DNA of 64,000 bases from Cunninghamia lanceolata. Taxonomy: Eukaryota > Streptophyta > Pinopsida > Cupressales > Cupressaceae. Made by a program: the position numbers and the translations under genes. Under the pieces are notes generated by a model. That model ran no database searches. It saw nothing but the letters and a program-made list of their open reading frames with translations, and was not told where the DNA came from. Shown piece after piece: positions 1 through 9,249 of the stretch. Within the stretch, counting starts at the first letter, position 1. Each line of letters begins with the position of its first letter. Location: NCBI GenBank assembly GCA_027924645.1, contig BSBN01000038.1, forward strand, positions 124,001-188,000. The letters run 5' to 3'.

Positions 1-1105
1 AGCTATAATGACTAAGGCCAATGGGAAATGGAACTCTAGGTTTCCTCTTGTCTTTGCATTTCTTATTAAGTGAACCAATTTGCTTGCATAGTTCTATCAA
101 TACCATCTTGTCATCTACATATCTAGGTAACTTATATGGATATCCATCAAACCTGCCAACTTGTAGATAGGTAAATCTAGGATACTGGATGAAGTAGCTC
201 CCATATATTTTGATTAGACTGGCAACTTCTGGTGATATTCGGAGTGTAGTATTACCTTGAAGTTCTCTTATTGTCAGCATTGTAAAAGCATCATTTACCC
301 TATGGTAGTGCTTGTAACTTTGTTCCAGTTGTAACTGAGGATAGTAATCATAGATCTGTGTCATGTCATCATAGGTTCCTTTGGTAGCAAGACCTGGCCA
401 TGATTTCATGCATGCAATTGCATAAAATAAGTAAGAGTACATGTAGAAATGTTCATTCAATTCAAAATTGGTCAACTGATAATGCAAATTGTCAAGAATA
501 ATGCTACCCCAATCAATAAACTGATTTCTTGCACAAATAACATTTACAAAAAAGGAACATCCACATTTCAAAATTAGCTACTTTTTCATCTCCCATCACT
601 CTATGGAGTAGAAAAATCATATTGGAGATATCCTCTATGAAACATGATCTGTGAAGGACTTTAGACAACTATGATTTTCCTCCTTTCGGTGTATGTAACT
701 AGTGTTTTGCAATGGTGTTGAGACATTGATGTTTTCTTTTGTTGAAATATTGATGAGCAAGCCTTTTGTCTATGTTCACAAACTAATCTCTGACAGGTAA
801 CCTGAAAGCAATACCAATCGAAACACTGTCTAACCTGACAATAAGTTTGTCATCAATGCTTCTGATCTCTCTAGTTTCTGGATTGTAATGCTTCATACAT
901 TCTAAAACTAGATCTGTACATTGGACTTCCACGGGAAAACTAGTTGCATGGGCTAATCCACTGTCAAACAATTTCTGAGCCATCGGTGATCTTTTTCCTT
1001 GTTCCATTGTCTCCCAGAAATCTGCCAAACTGATGCGTCCTAGAGAGGTATCTGATATTTCTAGAAGTGTGGATTCAAGGACTGAGAGAAACTCAAACCC
1101 CTAAT
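1..1105 (-). pseudogene. Decayed gene of a repetitive plant protein family (3' end off window)
   Basis: Reading the minus strand from about 1,105, one frame runs through FEFLSVLES, ISLADFWETMEQ, IVRLDS and AFRLPVRD, is stopped at 785-783, and continues through YFNKRK, HRSCFIEDIS and MIFLLHRVMG to a T-run near 552-557. There the frame shifts by one base and continues as NQFIDWGSIIL, LATKGTYDDM, HYHRVNDAFTML and YPRFTYLQVGRFDGYPYKLP to the window edge. I count three in-frame stops plus one frameshift. I recognise the layout (a WMF block, an IDW block, a NDAFTM block, then a YRLPRY-like block) as a high-copy uncharacterised protein family predicted in conifer genomes, possibly transposon-derived, but cannot name it. 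Long conserved reading across shifts shows former coding capacity. No ATG was found for the true start, so the 5' limit is approximate. Confidence 0.65.
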
Positions 1106-2277
1106 ATCTGAATTTCATGATTAAATATCTGCAACAAGTTGTAGAATCTATCCGTATCTATTTCATTTCAAATTTTTCTGAGCATCTGCATGAAGCATGG
1201 AATTCTTTTGAGGTTGCTCACGTGTTTAGTTTCTGTCTTCCATAATTGACATGCATACAACATTCAAAGTAGTCATTACTAGGTTTCAAGACAACTGTAT
1301 TTGTCTGCAATGTTTGATGGGACAGTTGATAGGCCTTTTGTATGCTTGTTTAGGAAGTCTATATTTCTATTTTTTTGTATACCCTACATTCTTTGTATTT
1401 CCTACAATGACATTTATATTAACACTTACACTCATAGGAGGTTGAACAAGTAGGCTGATAAGATCAACTGAAGGGTTTAGAAAATCTTTTTAAAGTGAAT
1501 TCACTCAAGGCAATTTTTAGAGCATATAATGTTCACATATAAAGCTTGTCGACTAAAATTTTGAGGCATTCTTTCAAACAGTTTACGGACTTCAACTATG
1601 TATTGATATTTTGTAAACACATGAGCCGGCTTTTGGTTTCTGACAACAGAATTCTTTTTCCACAATGCTCAATGGACATCCATGTCATAAAATAAACGTA
1701 GTGCAATACAATAAAAGGTTTTAGCAGTTTTGTTCAAACCTCATGAATTCTAACTCACTGTCCAGCATGTATAGTCGAGACTTGTTTTCAAGAACCACGA
1801 AGTACAACCTTTGCCTCTGTCAGAGATGTCAAAACACATTCTGCGAGCTGTATTCTATTTGTGATATGTGATAAAGATCTCGTCCCATAATATCGACGAA
1901 CAGAGATGAAGTCTTTAAAACCACCGACGTTTGTATTTTCTTGAAAGCCTTCTAAAGTCTTTTAAACAGGGACGTTTTATGCTGCAGCGACGCTCCTTCA
2001 TAGTGTTACATCTGATGAAAACCAATTTCTATCTCATTGTTATGGATGTCCATATAATAACTTTCAGATCTTTCTTAGAGCTGGTGGCGTAGTGATGATC
2101 ACGTTTTACACCAGCGTTGAGCATTTGAAACCTTGCATTTTCTGAGATTTGTAGGTGGTGAACACAGTGACGTTGCTTCTGTTTAAACTTCAAGAACATT
2201 TAAACCGATATACACATCATGCAAATTCACCGGAGAGTCTTGTTCTCCAATTTCCCATCCGTTGCTTTCGTAAAACT
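1106..2277. other. No gene recognised
   Basis: Short open frames occur on both strands but none shows a recognisable motif or a coding pattern that continues across a frame break. The sequence is moderately AT-rich and unique within the window. Confidence 0.4.
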
Positions 2278-2736
2278 TCATCTTGCTTCTTGCATACATG
2301 CCAAATACTTTGGAGGTTTCTTACTCAACAAAACTAATTCGCATCTTCTTTGCCTACCTTTCGGTTCGATAAGGTTACATTTTTTTGAGTTAGTGCACTT
2401 GAGCACGTCGTCTTGCTTGTTTAACGCTTCCATTTCACACTTTTTACGTATGTCGACATGATTGAGAACTACTAATGGAGTTTTAACATGGCCACCTTCT
2501 CCGGCATGTGCCACCTTCTTCGGCATGTGCCACCTTCTTCTACAAGCTTCAACAGAATTCAAGAGATGGACGTGGGTAAATGTTTCACCCAATTGAAAAC
2601 ACGAAACATTAGATGCTTGTAAATTTATGCCTTTGTTTATATTCTTCTTGCACTTGTTTCGAAGGAGAACAATGTGCAACAAATAAAAACCAATATTTAA
2701 CTGCCGGCTGCCACAAGTGGATGTAAATTTCTTCAT
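2278..2736 (-). CDS. Hypothetical protein, 152 aa, probably not functional
   Basis: An ATG-started open frame of 152 codons, rich in Lys and Cys (for example KCTNSKKCNLIEPKGRQRR). I do not recognise it. It contains a 19-bp tandem repeat (2,491-2,541), not a multiple of three, which makes selection on the frame doubtful. After the stop another frame continues with plausible residues (NGWEIGEQDSPVN), which may mean a frameshifted remnant of a longer gene. No membrane segment or known domain was seen. Confidence 0.2.
   Translation of the reverse strand: MKKFTSTCGSRQLNIGFYLLHIVLLRNKCKKNINKGINLQASNVSCFQLGETFTHVHLLNSVEACRRRWHMPKKVAHAGEGGHVKTPLVVLNHVDIRKKCEMEALNKQDDVLKCTNSKKCNLIEPKGRQRRCELVLLSKKPPKYLACMQEAR
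2491..2541. repeat. 19-bp tandem repeat, about 2.7 copies
   Basis: GCCACCTTCTCCGGCATGT at 2,491-2,509 is repeated at 2,510-2,528 with one change and then partly at 2,529-2,541. Confidence 0.85.
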
Positions 2737-2741
2737 CTCTT

Positions 2742-3159
2742 CGAACTTAGAACTATGCCATCAGTAAAAGGCGAAAGTGTACAACTTAGCCAAACTCACA
2801 AGTCGCGCACTTAGTGAAAGACGGAAATTGACGCAAGTTTTGCGAAAAACAAAAGCCAATGCAAAATGAACTTTGCGAAACATAAAAGTTAACACGGGCT
2901 TAGCATAAAATGAAAATGGATGCAATATAAAGTTTTACAAAGCCGTGAATATTTTTTTTTTGCCTTGGCATAACATTGCTATTAAAGCTTTAATGGAGTG
3001 AAAATAAGACAAGGGAAGATGCTATGATAACGAATTATCGACATGATTTTGACACATGAAATACGATGCCAATGAATTGCAACCAAAAAGATGACCTAGT
3101 ACAGAATATTAATTTGCCAAAGGTTTAAAAATTGGGTAGAAAGATGCGGTAAACAAGTT
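2742..3159. other. Intergenic, no gene; scattered GCGAAA motifs
   Basis: AT-rich non-coding sequence. Loosely repeated phrases such as TTGCGAAA and AAAGCCAATGCAAAATGAA at 2,840-2,890 suggest an old, eroded tandem repeat. No open frame of note. Confidence 0.35.
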
Positions 3160-3292
3160 TAAAATCCAATTTTTTTTGCAAATAGGGAGAATTTTTCAAA
3201 TAATGGATTATGACCATAATTTTATGGATGAGCCTTCATTAGATGTTTTTGACTATGGATTTAATGACACATCTCAAAGTTCTTGAAGTCTT
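3160..3292 (+). repeat. Orphan unit of the satellite found at 44.4-48.75 kb
   Basis: This stretch matches 48,615-48,750 almost base for base (GCAAATAGG, then CAAATAATGGATTATGACC, then TTTTATGGATGAGCCTTC, to CACATCTCAAAGTTCT). It is the same diverged satellite unit that flanks the start of the second large repeat copy, 45 kb away. Here it stands alone. Confidence 0.85.
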
Positions 3293-3631
3293 TGCTCCAT
3301 AGTACTCTTGTCTATTTATGTGCTTAGTTGTGCTCCATTCCAACTCTTGCATATTCTATTATTTTGCTCATGTAAATTTTGGAGTGGAACAATTGTTCAT
3401 TTTCAAAATTGTTGCTCAGGGGAAAATCACCTTTATGTATTGCTCTTCTCCTTCTAAGAAACCAGCTCTCCTTGAAAATATCTATCGTAGATAATTGTCA
3501 TACAAAATTGCTTGACAGGCAAGGTCGACTATCAAATTTAAGGCCTGGGCCGCGGAATGCATCGTATAAAGACAAGTTTTAATGGCGTCATCCACTAACT
3601 TCATCATGATTTCAGTATCTCAAACAATTTT

Positions 3632-3866
3632 TTAACATATTTTTAACGGTTGTTCACAACATACGAGTTTACAAATTTTCCCAGTGAGACATATTTTACC
3701 GCGTCAGAAATACCAACGGGTTTATAAAATTTCCCGCGGTAAGACATATTTAACGGCGTGAGAACAATCGACGAGTTTAGCAAATTTCCCAGGGTGAGAC
3801 ATATTTAACGGCGTGAGAACAACCGACAAATTTAGAAAATTTCTCGAGGTGAAGCATATTTTGCGG
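3632..3866. repeat. 55-bp tandem repeat, about 4-5 copies
   Basis: The phrase AGACATATTTAACGGCGTGA and its variants begin at 3,687, 3,742, 3,797 and 3,852, exactly 55 bp apart, with an eroded unit from about 3,632. Each unit ends in a GTTTA-CAAATTTCCC-like segment. No coding content recognised. Confidence 0.85.
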
Positions 3867-3981
3867 GAGTTTCGGCAGTGTTTATAAGGCCGTTTTGGTG
3901 AAATGCATAACATATAATAATAGCCTATCGGCTGAACTCTTTCTTTGGAATTGGGCAATTTTGGGACAGTTTAAAAAGTCT

Positions 3982-4017
3982 AACAAGTAATCTACTTTTG
4001 AGCGTAGATTACTTGTT
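3982..4017. other. Perfect 14-bp-stem hairpin
   Basis: AACAAGTAATCTAC (3,982-3,995), an 8-base loop TTTTGAGC, then the exact reverse complement (4,004-4,017). It lies between the 55-bp array and the SEC22-like fragment. Role unknown; it could be the core of a small foldback element. Confidence 0.8.
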
Positions 4018-4336
4018 GAGCAGAGTTGAATATATCCAATTTTAATGGGATTTCTAGATTTTCCATGTATAAAAAGAAGTATTAAAATAATGCGGCACAA
4101 TCAAAAGAGGCATAGAAAGAATGCTTTCCATGCATTGTTTCATGGAAAGAAAATTTTTGTACGCTTTTCTTTATAAAATGGAATGCATATCTGATTTTAT
4201 CTAATTTTTATAAGCATATACGGAGCCCTATTTTATTATTTTTCTTCTTCAGCGGATTCATATTTTTCTTCTTTCATATGAAACAGTCTTTGATTGTATT
4301 TTACACCTAAAATTCCTAAATACAGCTATACAACTG

Positions 4337-4494
4337 TCAAATTTAGGGCGTTAACGATGATAGCAAGGGTTAACAACAGGCTTCCTTTAGCGAAAGGGTT
4401 AGATGATGGCTGTGAGCTAAGAAATCTGGAGTTTGAGCAGAGAGATTCTGAGTTTTACAAGCAACAACAGGCCAAATCTGTGTTCAAGAAATTT
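4337..4494 (+). pseudogene. SEC22-like R-SNARE first-exon fragment
   Basis: The frame reads MIARVNNRLPLAKGLDDG, then after a short unfamiliar insert FYKQQQAKSVFKKF and a stop. Plant SEC22, the ER-Golgi vesicle R-SNARE with an N-terminal longin domain, starts with a very similar segment (IARV..GLPLAEGLDDG...YKQQ.K.LFK). About 50 residues of the N-terminus are present; the rest of the longin domain, SNARE motif and membrane anchor are absent. It is flanked by imperfect direct repeats (about 4,291-4,350 and 4,496-4,555, both with ATTGTATTTTACA and TCAAATTTAGG), which suggests the exon was caught up in a duplication or insertion event. Non-functional as it stands. Identification rests on my memory of the family. 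Confidence 0.6.
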
Positions 4495-4562
4495 TAATTG
4501 TATTTTACAACTACAATGACTAAACAAGGCCATACCACCATCAAATTTAGGCACCACACACT

Positions 4563-4760
4563 ATTTCTTTAGTTTAAGTGCTAAAAAAATAAGTAAAGTT
4601 TGGGATCAAATGACACCATTACATTAAAAGCTTTATTTCCACCCCATTACATTAAAAGCTTTATTTCCACCCCATTTCTTTAGTTTAAGTGCTAAAAGAA
4701 TGAGTAAGTTTGGGATGAAATGACACCATTACATTAAAGACTTTATTTCCACCCCATTGA
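4563..4760. repeat. 112-bp tandem duplication across the F-box gene 3' end
   Basis: TTTCTTTAGTTTAAGTGCTA occurs at 4,563 and again at 4,675, and both copies run on through ATGACACCATTACATTAAA and CTTTATTTCCACCCCATT. An additional partial unit (ATTACATTAAAAGC) sits between. The right-hand copy contains the stop codon and last codons of the F-box gene. Confidence 0.85.
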
Positions 4761-5845
4761 GGAAGGCGTTGCCAGAACCTTTCCCTTAAATTATATGCAA
4801 CGATAGTTCCAGTACCAGATTCTATAACGTCAAAGCACAAGTAATCTCCCACCACAATGCAGTACCACGCCCACTTATCTCCACCAAAATATTGAGGAAG
4901 AGAAGGTGAAGGTATCCTTGCAAATTCTTTCCACTTCCAAACCAATTTGTCTTTGTCATCCTGAAACAACTCCCAGATAATCATACCCAGGGGATCTATC
5001 GGATCCTCGATCTTTACTACGAGAAGAACAGATGATCCATATGCAACCAAAAATATCATAAAAATAGTATCTTCAACAAATTGGCAGTGTAATTGAGGTA
5101 TTGTCACAGGTTCAATTAAATTATCTTGGATATTGTAACCCTTAATGATTCTACCCCTCGATACACCCATTGTCTTCCAGAAAAGAACGCCATTGCACTC
5201 CACCATTTCATAATAATCTAATTCATCAGATTCCGGTTTCTCTGAAAACTCACATTTAATCCTCCATGAATCTTGAAAATAATGGTAGACCTGGAAGGAA
5301 AAAATTCCAGAGTCTGTCTTCAACGTCAATACCAAATAGGGTTTTCCGTTTCTTCCTTGTACAATATTAATAGAGTCGACAATCACATTGAATTTTATCT
5401 CTGAACACATTCTCGTAAGCGGATTGCAAAGATATACTGTAGGGTTTTCTCGAATACAAATTGGGGGGTTTTGAAAAAGCAGCAACCCTGGCGCTGTAGT
5501 TCGTAATATGTGCCCACTGAAATTGTTTGGCACAGTATTTGAGAGGAAGGAAAGAGAAATAGGCCTCCATTTTTTAGTAGAAAAGCAGTAGGCCATACAA
5601 TGCTCATTACTGCATGCAAGAAGCCATGGATTTTGAGTGGGCAATAAGGACAGAAAGTTGTTCGAAGACAAAATAGTTTTCCACTCTTTACAAACTACGC
5701 GAGAGCTGGAGATTAATTGTAATGGAAGCTTTTCAAATATGCATTCCTTTAATTCCTGAGGCAGATCAGATACACCACGCTGCTCTTCGTCTCCTTCAAC
5801 TGCAGAAAGTAAGTTTCCCTTCATTCTTTTCACTTCCCACGCCAT
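4685..5845 (-). CDS. F-box protein, single exon, 386 aa
   Basis: An intact ATG-to-stop frame. Residues about 26-66 form a canonical F-box (SDLPQELKECIFEKLPLQ, then SRVVCKEWKTIL), the segment that binds SKP1 in SCF-type ubiquitin ligases and so gives substrate-recognition proteins. The remaining ~320 residues resemble the beta-propeller-type C-terminus of plant F-box/kelch proteins, with repeated hydrophobic strands and motifs such as YLCNPLTRM, FQVYHYFQDSWR, VVGDYLCFD and IVAYNLRERFW. Length is normal for single-exon plant F-box/kelch proteins. The start is the first ATG in frame, followed at codon 8 by another Met. The last codons lie inside a 112-bp tandem duplication, so the C-terminus may be a recent replacement. 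Upstream, 5,951-6,165 holds a 55-bp tandem array in the presumed promoter. Target unknown. Confidence 0.85.
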   Translation of the reverse strand: MAWEVKRMKGNLLSAVEGDEEQRGVSDLPQELKECIFEKLPLQLISSSRVVCKEWKTILSSNNFLSLLPTQNPWLLACSNEHCMAYCFSTKKWRPISLSFLSNTVPNNFSGHILRTTAPGLLLFQNPPICIRENPTVYLCNPLTRMCSEIKFNVIVDSINIVQGRNGKPYLVLTLKTDSGIFSFQVYHYFQDSWRIKCEFSEKPESDELDYYEMVECNGVLFWKTMGVSRGRIIKGYNIQDNLIEPVTIPQLHCQFVEDTIFMIFLVAYGSSVLLVVKIEDPIDPLGMIIWELFQDDKDKLVWKWKEFARIPSPSLPQYFGGDKWAWYCIVVGDYLCFDVIESGTGTIVAYNLRERFWQRLPQWGGNKVFNVMVSFHPKLTHSFST

Positions 5846-5950
5846 GGACTGTATTCTTTCAAGCCTGGGCTGGATTTTCTTTCTACGGATTCACAATGCT
5901 CTTGCAACTGAAAAAAGAAAAAAGTTGAAGAAAGTTTATTACGCCCAGAG

Positions 5951-6165
5951 GCTGAAAGATAGATTCAGACTTTCACATTCCTATAACCAGTAAACAAAAA
6001 TCAGCAAGGTTTGAAAGATTCAGATTTTCAGATACCTGTAACCAGTAAACAAAAATCAGCAAAGGCTAAAAGATTCAGATTTTCAGTTTCCTGTAATCAG
6101 TAAAAAAAAATCAGTAAGGACTGAAAGATTCAATCTTTGATTCCTTAACCAGTAAACAAAAATCT
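5951..6165. repeat. 55-bp tandem repeat, 4 copies, upstream of the F-box gene
   Basis: The phrase ACCAGTAAACAAAAATCAGC recurs at 5,986, 6,041, 6,096 (as ATCAG) and 6,148, each preceded by TGAAAGATTCAGATTTTC. Period 55, 55, 52 bp. It begins about 100 bp upstream of the F-box ATG on the minus strand, so it occupies the promoter or 5' UTR. Unrelated in sequence to the 55-bp array at 3.6-3.9 kb. Confidence 0.85.
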
Positions 6166-6169
6166 AAAA

Positions 6170-7030
6170 AAGTTGAAGAAAGTTTATTATATTCAATCAA
6201 ATTGTATTGAAAAATCATTCAATTCATCTTCTACATAACTGTGTAATTTAATACTGATCTAAATTTAAAATAAAATAAATTTTATAAGGCAATTGATAAT
6301 TTAAATTAAAGTATTAAGATTTAAAAATTAAATAAGTTAACTTCAATTTTAAGAGTTAGTAATTTTAAATCATAATTTTCATTTAACACATAATATACAT
6401 TCCAAAAAAAAATCAAGTTACTATAATTAAGACAACTGGGCTATATTTTAGGAACTCATTGGACTTTTTTTTATAAATTTTTAGAACTTTCCAAATAAAA
6501 ATAAAAAGCATATAAAAATATTTATTTTTCCCTCATTCTTCATTTCTCTTTCATTTGCATTTCTCTTTCATTTGTTTTTTCATTATGTTTCTTTTGTGGC
6601 TTGTGTTTCTTAGTCTATATTTGCAGGATAATGAAATTAAATTTTATTTCTCTACTGGAATATATTATGAAGGTTTTGCCTTCCATTAGAATCTACTGGA
6701 ATATTCATGATGGCTAGATTTTATTTCTCTAGATCTGGGTAATCTAATTCTATGCATGCATGACACAAATACATATTTATTTGTTTATTTTCATTACAAT
6801 TACAATTATTTTTAAATGTCTGAAGGTTTCAAATATTTTTCTTATGTTTTCATGCAGATTTATGAGGAAAAGATAGAGGGTTCAGAGGAAAAGTTTTGAT
6901 TATTGTCTCAAAAATATTCGAGAAAAAATGTGTTGCTCTTTTGCATCAAAGCAACACACAGTTTTTCCACAAGCTCTACAATCTAATATAGGATTTGATA
7001 GACATCAGATTTCCACACAGGATTAAATTG
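6170..7030. other. AT-rich intergenic, no gene
   Basis: Strongly AT-rich sequence without meaningful open frames. No element ends recognised. Confidence 0.5.
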
Positions 7031-7033
7031 TGT

Positions 7034-7538
7034 AAGAGTTTTTTCTCTCAAAGTTTCAGATCACACTCCATGATCCATCATCATCAGGAGAAAAAAAGAG
7101 AGAGCAAGATGGATTGTGATCCGAGAAAAAAGAGAGAGCAAGATGGATTGTGATCCGATCCGGAAAAAAAGAGAGCAAGATGGATAAGATGGATTGTGAT
7201 CCGAGAAAAAAGAGAGAGCAAGATGGATTGTGATCCCATCTGAAAAAAGAGAGAGCAAGATGGATTGTGATCCGATCTGAAAAAAAAGAGAGCAAGATGG
7301 ATTGTGATCCAAGAAAAAAGAGAGAGCAAGATGGATTGTGATCCGATCCGAAAAAAGAGAGAGCAAGATGGATTGTGATCTGATCCGAAGAGAGAGCAAG
7401 ATGGAAAAGAGAGAGCAAGATGGATTGTGATCTGATCCGAAGAGAGAGCAAGATGGATTGTGATCTGATCCGAAGAGAGAGCAAGATGGAAAAAAGAGAG
7501 AGCAAGATGGATTGTGATCCAATCCGAAAAAAACTCTT
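7034..7538. repeat. Purine-rich minisatellite with 13 GCAAGATGGA cores and inverted flanks
   Basis: Units of about 33-40 bp of the form AAAAAAGAGAGAGCAAGATG followed by GATTGTGATCCGATCCG. I count 13 GCAAGATGGA cores; length variation comes from the A-run and from loss of the GATTGTGATC part. The array is bracketed by an inverted repeat, TAAGAGTTTTTT (7,034-7,045) against AAAAAACTCTTA (7,527-7,538), and further out by a 14-bp direct repeat TAATATAGGATTTG (6,984-6,997 and 7,562-7,575). All three minus-strand frames stay open because the unit lacks stops; these are not genes. Confidence 0.85.
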
Positions 7539-7888
7539 AACACAGATTAATTTGAATGTAATAATATAGGATTTGCTGAGATTATACAACTACAATAAAT
7601 ATTTTGAAATAATGAAAATAAAAGAATGAGGAAGATATAGATTTTCAGATTTAACAATTTCCTTTGATATCATTCCTACAGTAGAACTGGACTTTAACAG
7701 ATTTAGAAGACACACAAACTATTTTTTTTCTTCTACTACTTTGGTTTATTAAACAAATAGAAACTCAAGAATATAAAATAGACAAGGTAAATATCACAAA
7801 GATAATGAAATCAAATCAAGTACCTTTCACCTTAGACTACTATTTCTTCTGAAGCATAACAACAAGATAATGATATTGGCTTGGTTCA

Positions 7889-7960
7889 GCTTGATTTATA
7901 GAGGTTAGTTATGATGAATGAAGGGCTTGATTTATAGAGGTTAGTTATGATGAATGAAGG
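7889..7960. repeat. 36-bp perfect tandem duplication
   Basis: The segment beginning CTTGATTTATAGAGGTTAGT occurs at 7,889-7,924 and again at 7,925-7,960 without a mismatch by eye. Confidence 0.85.
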
Positions 7961-8043
7961 GATAGGATTAAAATATTAGGTCAAAAGATTAGATCAAATG
8001 GCTAGGGCAAGGATAAGGATTTCTAGGGAAACAAGACCCACTA

Positions 8044-8220
8044 CCACTAAGTGGTGTGACTGTGTCAACAAAAACTTATTTTGGAAGGGTGGAGTGTAAT
8101 GGTGTGAGCGTGTTAACAAAAACAAAAACTTATTTTGTAATGGCATGAGAGTGTGGTTTTGGATTATTTTGATTTTGGAGGGTGGAGTATAATGGAGTGA
8201 CCATGTTAACAAAAACAAAA
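8044..8220. repeat. Diverged repeats ending TGTTAACAAAAACAAAAACT
   Basis: Three related segments (about 8,050, 8,105 and 8,195) read GGTGTGA-C/G-YGTGTYAACAAAAAC. The same phrase, as GCGAGCATGTTTAACAAAAT, forms the inner inverted end of the foldback element at 46.1 kb. Possibly an eroded end of that family. Confidence 0.4.
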
Positions 8221-8517
8221 AAACTTAAAAAAAAAAGAGCCCACATAGTTTTTTATCTTTTATTAAATCAATGAACATAAAGTTTAATTGGTAAGGTCCC
8301 TATGTAGCCATCTTTTTTTTTTTTTTTTTCTCATTAAAATAAACAACCTATAAATTATAATTATTTAATATTTTTCTTGCATAAACAAATCTTTGAAACC
8401 AGGGTAAAATATATACTTTAGTTTAATGAGAGTTAAGGTGAGGGTTCTTCAAATGACCTTTGTTGTTTATTTTTACTATGGAAATTAATTCATTTAAAAA
8501 ATTATAACTAACATACA

Positions 8518-8573
8518 TATCTTAAATACAAATCTATCTAATATAGGTCTTTTAGATAGATGTATTTAAGATA
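8518..8573. other. Inverted repeat (about 22-bp arms)
   Basis: The left arm TATCTTAAATACA-AATCTATCTAA (8,518-8,541) pairs with TTAGATAGATGTATTTAAGA plus TA (8,552-8,573), with one bulged base and a ~10-base loop. Could be a miniature foldback element; no target duplication identified. Confidence 0.7.
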
Positions 8574-9039
8574 TCTATACTAGTTTAATTAATTTGGGAA
8601 AAGGGATATGGTAAAGGGGACTCTTAGGACAAAAGGTGTGGCAACGTGGTGTGGAAAAAGGTATAGTGCACTAGACATTATGCACCAAGGATAGAGGAGG
8701 CTGACATCTTAGATTGTACCAAAATTCAAGTTTAAACAATCTTAAATTTAATATTGTGGCCGATAATTTTGGAGGTTGAAATTCATTTTTTATTAAAGAC
8801 TTTATTTAAGAGGTGCCGACTACTATATGAGAAGCGCTTCACATATATAAGACAAAATGTCTTATTCAAATGGAATGAGAAGTTGCGATTATCTTTTATA
8901 CGGACAGCGATTGCATTTAACTAAGAGGTGCCTCCACATAAGACAAAACAAACCAACTAAAGGCTACAATGAAAAGCTATGTGTATTCTTAGAGTTGTCT
9001 CTCTTTGTAAAGGATGCAACTATTCAGAGATTTGCCTCA

Positions 9040-9195
9040 GAATAAGGCATCCCAACCTTTATTATCGGGAGGTTAAGTCCGTAACTTCACTATCGTTCAG
9101 GGTACGGGACTCGAACCCTGATAGGGTGGATAGGGCATTTTCGAAAATGAAGGTACCCACTGATCTATGGCCCGCCCCAACGATATAACATATGT
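9040..9195 (-). mobile_element. tRNA-derived SINE-like element
   Basis: On the minus strand a perfect RNA polymerase III B box GGTTCGAGTCC (within 9,106-9,118) lies about 37 bp downstream of an A-box-like TAGATCAGTGGG (9,155-9,167), preceded by a tRNA-like head GGGGCGGGCCA. The A-box to B-box spacing and order match a tRNA-related promoter. The rest does not fold as a complete tRNA cloverleaf, so I call it a SINE head rather than a tRNA gene. The 3' end of the element is not clear; downstream (8,810-9,040) contains a duplicated AAGAGGTGCC phrase. Confidence 0.5.
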
Positions 9196-9249
9196 AAGGA
9201 TAGAACATCCTATCCAGGCAATATTCTAGTTCTCCTTCACTCAACCGGG

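Noticed and set aside
7056..7589. Three overlapping minus-strand frames of 81-177 codons with HNPSCSLFF-type repeats
   Set aside because: All three frames of a stop-free minisatellite are open at once, which is an effect of the repeat unit rather than of selection.
9100..9190. Functional tRNA gene on the minus strand
   Set aside because: B box is perfect but no acceptor stem or anticodon arm could be paired; a SINE head explains it better.
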